A stretch of 37,987 nucleotides of DNA from Novosphingobium sp. B 225 (GCF_002198665.1 NZ_MWLM01000067.1:1-37987); one strand, 5' to 3'; numbered from the stretch's first letter, positions 24,018 through 31,953 are shown. Numbers and translations are program-made. The notes: a model not told the origin generated them from the letters alone.

Positions 24018-25403
24018 TCAGCGCGCGCCCTCGTGCCACAGCACCACGCGCAGGGTTTGCAGCAGGATCAGCAGATCCAAGAACGGGGTGTAGTTCTTGG
24101 CGTAATAGAGATCGTATTCCAGCTTGTGACGCGAATCCTCGATCGATGCGCCATAGGGATAGTTGATCTGCGCCCAGCCAGTGATCCCAGGCTTCACCAT
24201 GTGGCGTTCGGCGTAATAGGGCAGCTTCTGTTCCAGATCGGCGACGAATTCCGGGCGTTCCGGACGCGGGCCGACAAAGCTCATCTCGCCTTTCAGCACT
24301 GACCAGCATTGCGGCAATTCATCGATCCGGACCTTGCGGATGAATTTGCCCAGCCGGGTGACGCGCGGATCGTCCTTCTGCGCCCACTGCGCCCCCCCCG
24401 CTTCGGCGTCATTGCGCATCGAGCGCAACTTGATCACGTTAAACGGCTGATTGTAGAGCCCGACGCGGACCTGGCGGTAGAACGCAGGCCCCTTGCTCTC
24501 CAGCTTGATCAGCAGCGCAAACAGCAGGATCACCGGCGCGGCCAGGGCCAGCAGCAACGCGCTGGCGAAAATATCGAACAGCCGTTTGGCCACGCTTGAA
24601 ATCGCCCGGCCAGAGGAGAACCCGTCTGAAAAGATCAGCCAGCTGGGATTGACTGTATCAAGGTCGACCCGGCCCGTCTCACGCTCGATGAAGCTCGAAA
24701 AATCGTTGACGTGGACCCCGGTGGTCTTGATCCGCAGCAGATCGGGCAGCGGCAGCGCGTTGCGGCGTTCTTCCAGCGCCAGCACCACTTCGCTGACCCC
24801 CAGGTTTTCGACATAGCGCGTCATGTTGTGGATCGCGGCGCGGTTGATTGCTTCTTCAACCACCGGCACGCTTTCGGTCATCGCGATATAGCCCACGATC
24901 ACGAAGCCGCTTTCGGGACGCTCTGACAGCTTGCGCAGCCGGTCGGCGCGCATTCCCGCGCCCAGCACCAGCACGCGGCGGCGGAACGCGGATGCACCCA
25001 GTACGCCCCCCACCACCAGCCGGTTGAGCACCAGCAGCACCACCGAAGCCGCCATCGCGTAAGCCAGGGTCGAGCGCCAGAAATTGTGCCCGCCCAGCAC
25101 AAAATCGACAAATGACAGCCCGATGATCCCCAGGCTGACCGCGACCAGCAGCCGCGCCGTGGCAAACCGCATCGATCGCAGCGCGTCAGAGCCATAGACC
25201 CCTACCGCAATCATCGCTGTCAGGATGATCCCGGCATAGCCCGCAAGCTGCCCGATCCGGTCAAGCGTGGGCCCGGGCAGCGACCCGATCTGGGTTGAGC
25301 GCAGCCGCCAAGCGAAATCGCCAGCGAAGATCAGCAAGCCGATATCGATCAGCCCCAGCAGGATCACCGCATGCGGGATATAGTGTTTGAATAGCCGGAT
25401 CAT
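24018..25403 (-). CDS. Exopolysaccharide sugar transferase (EpsB/WcaJ-type, PEP-CTERM-associated)
   Basis: A 461-residue polyprenyl-phosphate sugar-1-phosphate transferase that starts exopolysaccharide repeat units on the inner membrane. The N-terminal half has about four to five hydrophobic helices and a nucleotide-binding-like region (RRRVLVLGAGMRADRLRKL). A hydrophobic helix (ALLLALAAPVILLFALLIKL) enters the catalytic domain, with YRQVRVG, FNVIKLRSM, RKVRIDELPQCW (catalytic Asp-Glu), FVGPRPERPEFV and the KPGITGWAQ signature. This is the form that accompanies PrsK/PrsR. It is the first gene of the operon that continues with prsK, prsR and the TPR gene. A palindromic CCTTCA/TGAAGG hairpin lies in the leader before ATG 25403. 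The sugar is not predictable. Confidence 0.9.
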   Translation of the reverse strand: MIRLFKHYIPHAVILLGLIDIGLLIFAGDFAWRLRSTQIGSLPGPTLDRIGQLAGYAGIILTAMIAVGVYGSDALRSMRFATARLLVAVSLGIIGLSFVDFVLGGHNFWRSTLAYAMAASVVLLVLNRLVVGGVLGASAFRRRVLVLGAGMRADRLRKLSERPESGFVIVGYIAMTESVPVVEEAINRAAIHNMTRYVENLGVSEVVLALEERRNALPLPDLLRIKTTGVHVNDFSSFIERETGRVDLDTVNPSWLIFSDGFSSGRAISSVAKRLFDIFASALLLALAAPVILLFALLIKLESKGPAFYRQVRVGLYNQPFNVIKLRSMRNDAEAGGAQWAQKDDPRVTRLGKFIRKVRIDELPQCWSVLKGEMSFVGPRPERPEFVADLEQKLPYYAERHMVKPGITGWAQINYPYGASIEDSRHKLEYDLYYAKNYTPFLDLLILLQTLRVVLWHEGAR

Positions 25404-25463
25404 GGTTGCCGGAGCGGCCTTCCTTCACATCTGAAGGCCTTGCCCTAACCGGCAGAGGTGAAA

Positions 25464-25480
25464 TGTCGGTAAATTTTACA
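25464..25480. promoter_or_regulatory. Candidate regulator-binding box upstream of the EPS operon
   Basis: TGTCGGTAAATTTTACA, 17 bp, imperfectly palindromic (TGT...ACA ends; GTAAA/TTTAC core). It lies about 60 bases before the sugar-transferase start, in the only intergenic gap of the operon. Position and shape fit the upstream box recalled for PrsR-type PEP-CTERM promoters, but I see no good TGGCAC-N5-TTGC sigma-54 element between it and the gene, so the assignment is tentative. Confidence 0.4.
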
Positions 25481-25516
25481 GCATATGGTTAAGGGGCATA
25501 AATTGTTGACTTAGGG

Positions 25517-26914
25517 TCACGCCCCGAAGGCAAACGGCGTCAACCCGCGGGTGCGCTCGTCAAACTGCAGTGCCGCACCGCGCGGGGGGAGCGAACGTTG
25601 CAGGCAATCGGCGCGGTGGCATGCGGCACAGCCCGGCCCGGTACGTGCCGCGTGGGCCGCATCCAACGCCATGCCCCGGCTTTGCGCCAATTGCCCGGCC
25701 AGCCGCGCTTCCAGCACCAGAGCCACGGCATATTGCGGCGCTTCTGTTCCCAGCGCGCCGCTGGCTTCAACCGTACGGGCCATGGTCAGCCACAGGCCGG
25801 GCGTTCCCGCCCCGCTGGCAAATTCGACCAGTTGCGTCCCGATCCGCCCGCCTTGCTCAAAGGCCCGATGCGCGATCCACAGCGGGCAGCTGGCCTCTCC
25901 TTCGATCAGGGGGGAGCCGCTCGCCCCGGCAAACCGCTTGGAAAACTGCCCGGCGCGGTCGATCCGGGCCATGCCGAACGGCAGCCCGCGCTGGCCGACG
26001 CGTTGCAATGTGGTGAGCCGGTGGGCAAGCTGTTCAAAGGTTACGCCAAACCGGCGCTGCAGCACTGCCAGATCATAGCCGGTTGCTTCGCAGGCGCGCA
26101 TGAAGCGGCCATAGGGCATCAGCAGCGCGGCGGCGAAGTAATGCGCCAGATGGCGGCGAAACAGACGCCAGGCCGCGCGATCAGTAAATTGTGCGCCATT
26201 GGCGATGGCCGCGATGGCATCGCGCTGTTCCAGCAGGGCCAACTGCACCGCGATCTGGAAATTGCGGCTGGGCGTGTCGAGCAGTTCGGACAGCTGCAAT
26301 TGCCGCGCATGCAGATCGAGCCGCCGCAGCGCATCGGGCATCACATCGGCAGGCAGGATCCGCACTGACAGCTGGTGCTGCTGGCGCAGCCGTTCAGCCA
26401 GCGCCGCGCCCAGTTCCGCGCTGGACAGGCGCAGTTCGTCGGCCAGCGCCTCGGCCGCGGCGTCCAGATCGGCAAAATGGTTGCGCCAGCGCTCCACCTC
26501 GCGCCGCACCAGATCCATCGGATCGTTTTGCGCCAAACCGGCATCCTTGCCACTCGCGTCGAACAGCCGGGCAAAGGCCAGGGCGGCCTGCGGCGCTGCG
26601 GCGAGCCATTCGGCGATTTCATCGCGGTCGATCGACAGGTCGGCAAAGCGTTCGTCCGCCAGTCGGCGGCGCAGGCCATCGACCCCGCCCACCACTTCAT
26701 CCTGACGCAGGCTGCGCGGATCAAAATCGAACTGTTCGGCCAGCACCACCACCAGCCGCGCCGAAAGCGGGCGCTGGTTGCGTTCTATCAGGTTGAGATA
26801 GCTGGGCGAAATCCCGAGCCTTGCGGCCATGGCCGACTGGGTCATCTGTTCGCGCCGCCGCAGACGGCGGATCGCCGGCCCGGCCAGGATGCTGGGATCG
26901 CTCATTCGGACCAT
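25517..26914 (-). CDS. XRE-family transcriptional regulator with IrrE-like and DUF2083 domains (ScfR/RamB type)
   Basis: A 465-residue regulator of the short-chain acyl-CoA-metabolism type. The N-terminal Cro/CI HTH reads AIRRLRRREQMTQSAMAARL followed by GISPSYLNLIERNQRPLS. A middle region contains the IrrE/M78-like segment (RHLAHYFAAALLMPYGRFM). The degraded HExxH position reads RHLAH, suggesting loss of protease activity. The C-terminal DUF2083-like part ends in a cysteine cluster, GCAACHRADCLQRSLP, conserved in this regulator group. Relatives control acetate, propionate or glyoxylate genes. The start is ATG 26914 or ATG 26905; neither has a Shine-Dalgarno sequence, and a TG-rich repeat directly precedes the first, so the message may be nearly leaderless. 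The gene stands alone. Confidence 0.85.
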   Translation of the reverse strand: MVRMSDPSILAGPAIRRLRRREQMTQSAMAARLGISPSYLNLIERNQRPLSARLVVVLAEQFDFDPRSLRQDEVVGGVDGLRRRLADERFADLSIDRDEIAEWLAAAPQAALAFARLFDASGKDAGLAQNDPMDLVRREVERWRNHFADLDAAAEALADELRLSSAELGAALAERLRQQHQLSVRILPADVMPDALRRLDLHARQLQLSELLDTPSRNFQIAVQLALLEQRDAIAAIANGAQFTDRAAWRLFRRHLAHYFAAALLMPYGRFMRACEATGYDLAVLQRRFGVTFEQLAHRLTTLQRVGQRGLPFGMARIDRAGQFSKRFAGASGSPLIEGEASCPLWIAHRAFEQGGRIGTQLVEFASGAGTPGLWLTMARTVEASGALGTEAPQYAVALVLEARLAGQLAQSRGMALDAAHAARTGPGCAACHRADCLQRSLPPRGAALQFDERTRGLTPFAFGA

Positions 26915-26940
26915 TTGTCACATATTTTACATTTTTACAA
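26915..26940 (-). promoter_or_regulatory. TGTAAAA repeats in front of the XRE regulator
   Basis: On the minus strand three similar units follow one another at 8-9 bp: TGTAAAAA, TGTAAAAT and TGTGACAA. The second contains a TAAAAT -10 box (26930-26925). The 26-bp block touches the first possible start codon. Members of this regulator family autoregulate, so these may be self-binding sites overlapping the promoter; this is inference. Confidence 0.45.
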
Positions 26941-27072
26941 GCCTGACCCGCCAAATCAGCGCAGATGGACAAGATTTGTTGTCATTTTTATTACGCGGGT
27001 GACCAACCACGGATTAGACAGGTTCCAGACGGAGCGCAGGCTCCGAATCGAACCGAACCGAAGGAATTGCCC

Positions 27073-27249
27073 ATGGAAACGGCCACCCAAACCGAAATGC
27101 GCCAGCCGGGCCGGGCCCGCGCGCTGCTTTCGAACCAGGATTTCACCCTGCTCCGTGCCGCGCTGGCCAGCCACGCCCGCGCCACCGAAGAGCCTGACGA
27201 ATTGGCGCGGATCAGCGCGCTCTATCATCGCCTCGGCAGCTTCGCCTGA
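27073..27249 (+). CDS. Small conserved-looking protein of unknown function (58 aa)
   Basis: A 58-residue protein from ATG 27073, preceded by AAGGAA at good distance. It is soluble and likely helical (NQDFTLLRAALASHARATEE, then DELARISALYHRLGSFA). The frame is open upstream to 26965, but the Shine-Dalgarno sequence and composition favour the later start. It has the character of a small helical adaptor-type protein, with no recognised domain. It is divergent from the XRE regulator, about 160 bases away, and followed by a gap of 129 bases with a GGCCGCCGGG/CCCGGCGGTC hairpin. Confidence 0.65.
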   Translation: METATQTEMRQPGRARALLSNQDFTLLRAALASHARATEEPDELARISALYHRLGSFA

Positions 27250-27378
27250 GGCCGACCCTCTCCTGGGGAGGAGAATTGGCGGCCGCCGGGGTGCCCCTTT
27301 CATCCCGGCGGTCGTCAACCTTGCGCTAACCATATGCCGGAACGCGGTGGTTAACCTTCGCGTGCTAGGCCCCCGGCC

Positions 27379-27951
27379 ATGCGCAGGTCCACGCCCCAAT
27401 TGCCGGTTTCACCAAAGCTGCTGAAGCATTTTGCAGCGGCGACAGTGGTTATCACGCTGTGCTTTGCCATGTTTGTCAGCGGCGAGGACGCCTCGTTAAG
27501 CGCCCAGATGCAAGCGCGTGAGGCCAAGAACCAGCTGCTCGAAACCGAAGCGGAAACGCTTGGCACCCGCAAGGTGGCGATGGGCATGAAAATCAAGGCC
27601 AAGCCCGTTTCCTGGGGCGGTGGCGGAGATGAAGGATCCGGGGATTCGGGCGGCGGCGGTACGGGCTCAATCGATCCCGATGCACCGCGTCAAAACCGGG
27701 CCATTGCTCCGGGTAGCGGCTATACGCCTGCGCATCCCGTGCTGCCCCGCAACATGCCGATGACCCCGGGCCAGACCGTGTCCGTCAAAGGCCAGCTCGC
27801 CACCGACCTGGTGGGTCCGATCGGCGATGCCGCCCGCGCCAAGCAAAAGGGCAAGGCCGGCACCATGTTCCGCCCCAACGCCGAACAGATCGAAACGCTC
27901 AAAGCCGCTTCCGGCGATCGCACCGGAACGGGTGCAAGCGACGATTTCTAA
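27379..27951 (+). CDS. Single-membrane-helix hypothetical protein with disordered Gly-rich linker
   Basis: A 190-residue protein of unknown function. A short basic N-terminus is followed by one hydrophobic helix (FAAATVVITLCFAMFVSG, residues about 18-35), an uncleaved anchor or signal peptide. Next come a short helical stretch (SAQMQAREAKNQLLETEAET), a Gly/Ser/Asp linker (WGGGGDEGSGDSGGGG), and a Pro-rich region ending KQKGKAGTMFRPNAEQIETL. Most of it would face the periplasm. ATG 27379 is the first start; no strong ribosome binding site is visible. The stop codon overlaps the stop of the convergent DUF3501 gene by 3 bases. Confidence 0.65.
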   Translation: MRRSTPQLPVSPKLLKHFAAATVVITLCFAMFVSGEDASLSAQMQAREAKNQLLETEAETLGTRKVAMGMKIKAKPVSWGGGGDEGSGDSGGGGTGSIDPDAPRQNRAIAPGSGYTPAHPVLPRNMPMTPGQTVSVKGQLATDLVGPIGDAARAKQKGKAGTMFRPNAEQIETLKAASGDRTGTGASDDF

Positions 27952-28553
27952 AAGCATTCCCGCGCCAGAAACGCACGAGTTTCTGCGCCAATCACGGCCG
28001 CGTGGCCATAGTTCGGATGGTCCACCAGCACCATTGCCGTGCCTTCTCCGCTTTGCCACGCAGCAATCGCTTCGGGGGTGAAATCGAAGTGGAAGAAATG
28101 GACCGCGCTGGCCTTGTTGTCGCTTTCGCGGGTGCGTTCCAGATCGCCTTCGGGCCGCGCGCGGATCAGATGTGAACCCAGCTGGATCGCGACGTGATTT
28201 TCCACCCCGCCGATCGTCCGCAGAAAGGCGTCACGCTTGTCAGCATCGCCAATTTCGAACAGCACAGTCGCAGTCAGTTCGCTGCCCTTGGGGACCATCG
28301 GATCATAAGCTGCCAGTTCGTCTACCAGCTGCTCTGCCCCGCCTTTTTCAATGCGCAGCATTTCCTGGATCTGCAGCCACATCGAATCCCAGTTTTCAAA
28401 CAGCACCGTGGCGTGCGGGCCCACCGAAATCCGGGTCAGCTTCTTGCGCTCGATCGCTTCCTGCTTCTTGTCGGCACGGATCAGCTGATACTGGTCGAGC
28501 GGCAGGATATCGGCAGCAGTGATGCTGCGCTGGTCGCGGGGCATTTGTGGCAT
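27948..28553 (-). CDS. DUF3501 family protein
   Basis: A 201-residue soluble protein of the DUF3501 family. Signature stretches are ITAADILPLDQYQLIRADKK, RKKLTRISVGPHATVLFENW, WLQIQEMLRIEKG, YDPMVPKGSELTATVLFEIG and VHFFHFDFTPEAI. Function is unknown; the family is known mainly from its fixed position beside rubrerythrin and CCG-domain Fe-S proteins, exactly as here. It is the third gene of the operon, 33 bases after the Fe-S protein, with TTGT-rich DNA between. Its ATG 28553 is preceded by AAGGAATGCCACAA, a good ribosome binding site. Confidence 0.88.
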   Translation of the reverse strand: MPQMPRDQRSITAADILPLDQYQLIRADKKQEAIERKKLTRISVGPHATVLFENWDSMWLQIQEMLRIEKGGAEQLVDELAAYDPMVPKGSELTATVLFEIGDADKRDAFLRTIGGVENHVAIQLGSHLIRARPEGDLERTRESDNKASAVHFFHFDFTPEAIAAWQSGEGTAMVLVDHPNYGHAAVIGAETRAFLARECF

Positions 28554-28586
28554 TCCTTACAATAAAAACTGACTCAGTGAATTTAT

Positions 28587-29912
28587 TCACAGGCCGTAGG
28601 CCTTGGCGAGTACTTCGATCGGATGGCCGATCCGGGCCGGCGCGGTGCCGCCATTGGCCGCAATCACCTGTTTCAGGTGCGGCCCGGCCAGCGGACATTC
28701 GCTGACGATCAGGTCCGGGTCACCTTTGACCAGATTGCGTGCAGCCGGCTTGCCAACTTTGACGGCCCGGTCAAAATTCTCCTTGAAAATCCCCCACTTG
28801 CCGCCGTGGCCAGAGCAGCGCTCAGTCAAGGCGGGTGTTGCGCCGGGGATCAGGCGGAGCATTTCCATCGCCTTGGGGCCCATGTTCTGCGCACGGGCAT
28901 GGCAGGCAAAATGGACCGCGATGCTGGCGGGCATTTCCGGGATTGGGGCCAGCCCCTTGTCCTTGTTCAAGGCCACCACATATTCCGAAACGTCAAACGT
29001 ATGCTTGGCCAGCGTGGCCACCGCCGGGTTGTCCGTTTCAATCAGCGGCCATTCGAATTTCAGCATCAGCGCGCAACTGGTGGTGAGCGGCACAACGTCC
29101 CAGCCCTGTTCAACCAGCGGTGCGAAATGCGCGGAAATCCGCTGTGCGGCGCTGGCCACGGCCGGCAGATCACCGTTTTCAAACTTGGGCATGCCGCAAC
29201 AGTCGGGATGCTCGATCCGCACCTGCACGCCCTGGTGAGTCAAAACCTTCACAAGCGCGAGGCCGGGGGTGCCATCGTTGAAATTATCGTGACACCCGGC
29301 ATAGATCGCCACTTTCTTGCCAAAGGCCGGGCCATCCGGATTGGGCGCAGGAACAATGCCATTGGCCTGATTGACCAGCGGCACGTCCATGAACGGCGGC
29401 AGATGCGCGCGGCGATCGATCCCGACGACCTTTTCCATGATCGGACGGGTCAGGCCGTTGCTTTCCTTGGTCGCCCAATTGGCAAGGCCCGCAGCGATAG
29501 TGCCCAGCCGTCCGTTGCGGTCCATTTCGCTGAGCTGCTGATCCGCGAACGAGGTTTCACCCTTGCGGTGCTGGACCGCGCGGTGGCGCAGCATAAGATG
29601 CGGAAAATCAAGGTCAAATGAGTGCGGCGGGACATAGGGGCACTTCGTCATGAAGCACATGTCGCACAGCGTGCAGGCATCGACGACCGAGGCCAGCTGG
29701 GCCGATGTCAGGTCATCCACTTCCTCGTTCGGGCTTTCATCAACCGCGTCGAACAGGATCGGGAAACTGTCACACAGATTGAAGCAGCGGCGGCAGCCAT
29801 GACAGATGTCATAGACGCGGCGCAACTCGGCATCGAGCGCGGCTTCATCGTACCAAGCTTCATCCTGCCACGGGATTGGGTGGCGCGTGGGTGCCTCTAG
29901 GCTACCTTCCAT
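28587..29912 (-). CDS. Fe-S oxidoreductase with CCG domains (GlpC/HdrB-like), rubrerythrin-associated
   Basis: A 441-residue Fe-S protein. Cluster 1 is CHGCRRCFNLC (Cys 37, 40, 43, 47) and cluster 2 is CTLCDMCFMTKCP (Cys 80, 83, 86, 91), a 2x[4Fe-4S] ferredoxin-like head. The C-terminal half has two cysteine-rich CCG domains as in heterodisulfide reductase subunit HdrB and GlpC: YAGCHDNFND...HPDCCGMP, and HFACHARAQNMGPKAME...ERCSGHGGKWG. The second has CSGHGG in place of CCG. It probably passes electrons to or from rubrerythrin in peroxide defence or a related reductive reaction; this is inferred from gene neighbourhood. A 162-base gap containing palindromes separates it from rubrerythrin upstream. 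Confidence 0.9.
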   Translation of the reverse strand: MEGSLEAPTRHPIPWQDEAWYDEAALDAELRRVYDICHGCRRCFNLCDSFPILFDAVDESPNEEVDDLTSAQLASVVDACTLCDMCFMTKCPYVPPHSFDLDFPHLMLRHRAVQHRKGETSFADQQLSEMDRNGRLGTIAAGLANWATKESNGLTRPIMEKVVGIDRRAHLPPFMDVPLVNQANGIVPAPNPDGPAFGKKVAIYAGCHDNFNDGTPGLALVKVLTHQGVQVRIEHPDCCGMPKFENGDLPAVASAAQRISAHFAPLVEQGWDVVPLTTSCALMLKFEWPLIETDNPAVATLAKHTFDVSEYVVALNKDKGLAPIPEMPASIAVHFACHARAQNMGPKAMEMLRLIPGATPALTERCSGHGGKWGIFKENFDRAVKVGKPAARNLVKGDPDLIVSECPLAGPHLKQVIAANGGTAPARIGHPIEVLAKAYGL

Positions 29913-29946
29913 GGTGGGTTCCCGGCTCGTAAAGAAGGGGCGATGC

Positions 29947-30066
29947 CCTCTCCCCCTGAGGGGAGAGGTTAGCGCAGCTAGGCCCGGCAGGGCCTAGCAA
30001 AGCTTGGAGAGGGGAGCGCGCTGCGACTCCCCCTCTCCGGGCCCTCTCCCCTTAAGGAGAGAGGGC
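29947..30066. repeat. Palindromic repeat element between rubrerythrin and Fe-S genes
   Basis: Four hairpins in 120 bases: CCTCTCCCC/GGGGAGAGG with a CTGA loop (29947-29968), GCTAGGCCC/GGGCCTAGC with a GGCA loop (29977-29998), GGAGAGGGG/CCCCTCTCC (30006-30038) and GCCCTCTC/GAGAGGGC around CCTTAAGG (30041-30066). It starts 9 bases after the rubrerythrin stop and fills most of the gap. No T-run follows, so it is more like an intercistronic REP-type element that could stabilise the rubrerythrin message than a terminator. Confidence 0.8.
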
Positions 30067-30074
30067 TATTGGCC

Positions 30075-30494
30075 TTACGCGTCCAGCGAATCCAGAGTCT
30101 TCTGGAACTTGCCGGCGTGGCTCTTTTCCGCCTTGGCGAGGGTTTCGAACCAGTCGGCGATTTCGTCGAAGCCTTCGTCGCGCGCGGTCTTGGCCATACC
30201 CGGATACATGTCGGTGTATTCGTGGGTTTCACCCGCGATCGACGCCTTCAGGTTGGCGGCAGTATCACCAATCGGCAGGCCGGTGGCCGGATCGCCGGTT
30301 TCTTCAAGGTATTCAAGGTGCCCGTGAGCGTGGCCGGTTTCACCCTCTGCGGTCGAACGGAACACGGCGGCGACGTCATTGTGGCCTTCGATGTCAGCCT
30401 TCTGGGCGAAATACAGATAGCGGCGGTTTGCCTGGCTTTCACCGGCGAAGGCGGCTTTGAGGTTTTCTTCGGTCTTGGTGCCCTTGAGTCCCAT
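30075..30494 (-). CDS. Rubrerythrin (diiron, no rubredoxin domain)
   Basis: A 139-residue ferritin-like diiron protein. It starts [20 protein letters not shown] and [13 protein letters not shown], with Glu in AFAGES as an iron ligand. [19 protein letters not shown] gives the ExxH pair, [20 protein letters not shown] the third ligand region and [12 protein letters not shown] the last ExxH. No C-terminal rubredoxin CxxC domain is present, so an outside electron donor is needed, plausibly the Fe-S protein downstream. ATG 30494 is chosen for AGGAGAG just before it; the frame upstream is leader. Role: peroxide reduction or iron handling under oxidative stress. It is the first gene of the operon, behind a Fur-like box. 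Confidence 0.93.
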   Translation of the reverse strand: MGLKGTKTEENLKAAFAGESQANRRYLYFAQKADIEGHNDVAAVFRSTAEGETGHAHGHLEYLEETGDPATGLPIGDTAANLKASIAGETHEYTDMYPGMAKTARDEGFDEIADWFETLAKAEKSHAGKFQKTLDSLDA

Positions 30495-30577
30495 GATGTC
30501 TCTCCTGGAATGAACTTTCGACCCTGCTTCATTGGGCCGCATGACAGGCAGAAGCCATCGCGAAATTCCGCAACCGG

Positions 30578-30596
30578 TGATCGGCATTTCCGATCA
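30578..30596. promoter_or_regulatory. Inverted repeat in the rubrerythrin leader
   Basis: TGATCGG (30578-30584) and CCGATCA (30590-30596) pair perfectly over a 5-base loop, about 85 bases before the rubrerythrin start and directly beside the Fur-like box. It may be a second operator or an mRNA hairpin. Confidence 0.45.
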
Positions 30597-30597
30597 C

Positions 30598-30617
30598 ATT
30601 ATTGAGAATAATTCGCA
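30598..30617. promoter_or_regulatory. Fur-like box of the rubrerythrin operon
   Basis: ATTATTGAGAATAATTCGCA reads like the ATTGAGAATAATTC core of proteobacterial Fur boxes, with an internal TTATT/AATAA palindrome. It lies about 104 bases before the rubrerythrin start and 11 bases from the stop of the next gene upstream, in the only gap that can hold the promoter. It suggests iron-dependent control by Fur or a relative (Irr-type regulators bind similar DNA). Confidence 0.55.
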
Positions 30618-30627
30618 GAAACGATTT

Positions 30628-31953
30628 TCAACGCTTCGGCATCAGATCCATCGCCGCAACTGACAGCGCCACGGCTCCGGCTTCGATCACTTTATCTGCC
30701 TCTGGCGCCCAGAACGGACTGTGCAGGCCATGAAGCTGCTTGCCGTCGCGCTCTGCCGCGGCAAGATCGGCTGCGGGCCTTCCGCCAACCCACAGGATCA
30801 GCGATTGGGTTTTCGGCCCGGCCGCGCGGGCAAATTCGCCAAAATCCTCACCGGCCATCGAAGGAAGCGGGTTGGCGACTCGCTCTGCACCGAACTCAGC
30901 GACCATGACACCGCGCATCCGCTCGGCCAGTTCGGGAGTGTTGAAAGTGGCTTTCGCACCCGTTGCGTCGACACTGACGACGGGCAAGCGATCCTCCGGC
31001 AAGCCTGAGGCCAGCGCCTCTGCGCGGGCGATCCGCTTGATGCCGTCCAGCAGCAGTTGCCGCGACTTGTCCGAATAGGACCGGACGGTGAGCTGCAACT
31101 TGACCTCGTCCGAGATGATGTTGTGCTTGGCCCCGCCGTGGAACGCGCCGACCGTGACGACCGAGGGGTCAAACGGGCTCGCCTCGCGGCTGACCAGGGT
31201 CTGCAGGCGCATGACGATCGCGCTGGCCAGGACGATCGGATCCTTGGTGGTCTGCGGATAGGCGCCGTGGCCGCCAAGGCCCTTTACCGTTATGTCCACG
31301 CTGTCTGAATTGGCCAGCACGAAACCCGCCTTGACCCCGACCACTCCCGAAGCGAGATCGGACGTATCGTGGAAAGCCAGGGTATAGTCGGGCTTGGGAA
31401 ACCGGGTGAACAATCCGTCTGCGATCATCGCGGCGGCGCCATCAGTGATCTCTTCCGCAGGCTGACCGATCATCACCAGGGTGCCCGACCAGTTCGCCCG
31501 GCTGGCGCTGAGCGCCCGCGCCGCGCCGATCCAGCCGGTCATATGGGTATCATGCCCGCAGGCGTGCATGATCCCGCTTTCGACCCCGGCAGTGGAAGTG
31601 CCGCGCGCCTTGGAGGCATAGGGCAGCCCGGTCTGCTCAACCACCGGCAGCCCATCCATATCCGCACGGATCAGCACGGTCGGCCCCGCGCCATTGCGCA
31701 GCACCGCGACCACCCCGGTCTTGCCGACCCGCTCGGTCACTTCAAACCCGGCAGCGCGCGCCGCATCGGCCATGATTTTGGCCGAGCGAACTTCCTGAAA
31801 GCTGAGTTCCGGGTTCTGGTGCAGATCGCGGTAGATCGCCACCAGTCCAGGCAAATCGGCCCGGACCCGTTCAGCCACCCCATCCTTGGCCACGGCGGGA
31901 ACGGCAGACAATGCGGCAAGCGCGGCGGCGATGGTGAGCGAGAGCTTGGTCAT
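30628..31953 (-). CDS. M20 family metallopeptidase/amidohydrolase, exported
   Basis: A 441-residue dizinc hydrolase of the M20D branch (hippurate/IAA-amino acid hydrolase-like). Motifs are YRDLHQNPELSFQE, VLIRADMDGLPV (metal-binding Asp), GIMHACGHDTHMTG (zinc His/Cys/His), QPAEEITDGA (catalytic Glu pair), GGHGAYP and SMAGEDFGEFA. The signal peptide MTKLSLTIAAALAALSAVPA makes it periplasmic, unlike most M20D enzymes. ATG 31953 is chosen because it begins the signal sequence; the frame runs upstream to 31989 only as leader. It likely cleaves N-acyl amino acids or small peptides. It is the last gene before tRNA-Leu on this strand. Confidence 0.92.
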   Translation of the reverse strand: MTKLSLTIAAALAALSAVPAVAKDGVAERVRADLPGLVAIYRDLHQNPELSFQEVRSAKIMADAARAAGFEVTERVGKTGVVAVLRNGAGPTVLIRADMDGLPVVEQTGLPYASKARGTSTAGVESGIMHACGHDTHMTGWIGAARALSASRANWSGTLVMIGQPAEEITDGAAAMIADGLFTRFPKPDYTLAFHDTSDLASGVVGVKAGFVLANSDSVDITVKGLGGHGAYPQTTKDPIVLASAIVMRLQTLVSREASPFDPSVVTVGAFHGGAKHNIISDEVKLQLTVRSYSDKSRQLLLDGIKRIARAEALASGLPEDRLPVVSVDATGAKATFNTPELAERMRGVMVAEFGAERVANPLPSMAGEDFGEFARAAGPKTQSLILWVGGRPAADLAAAERDGKQLHGLHSPFWAPEADKVIEAGAVALSVAAMDLMPKR

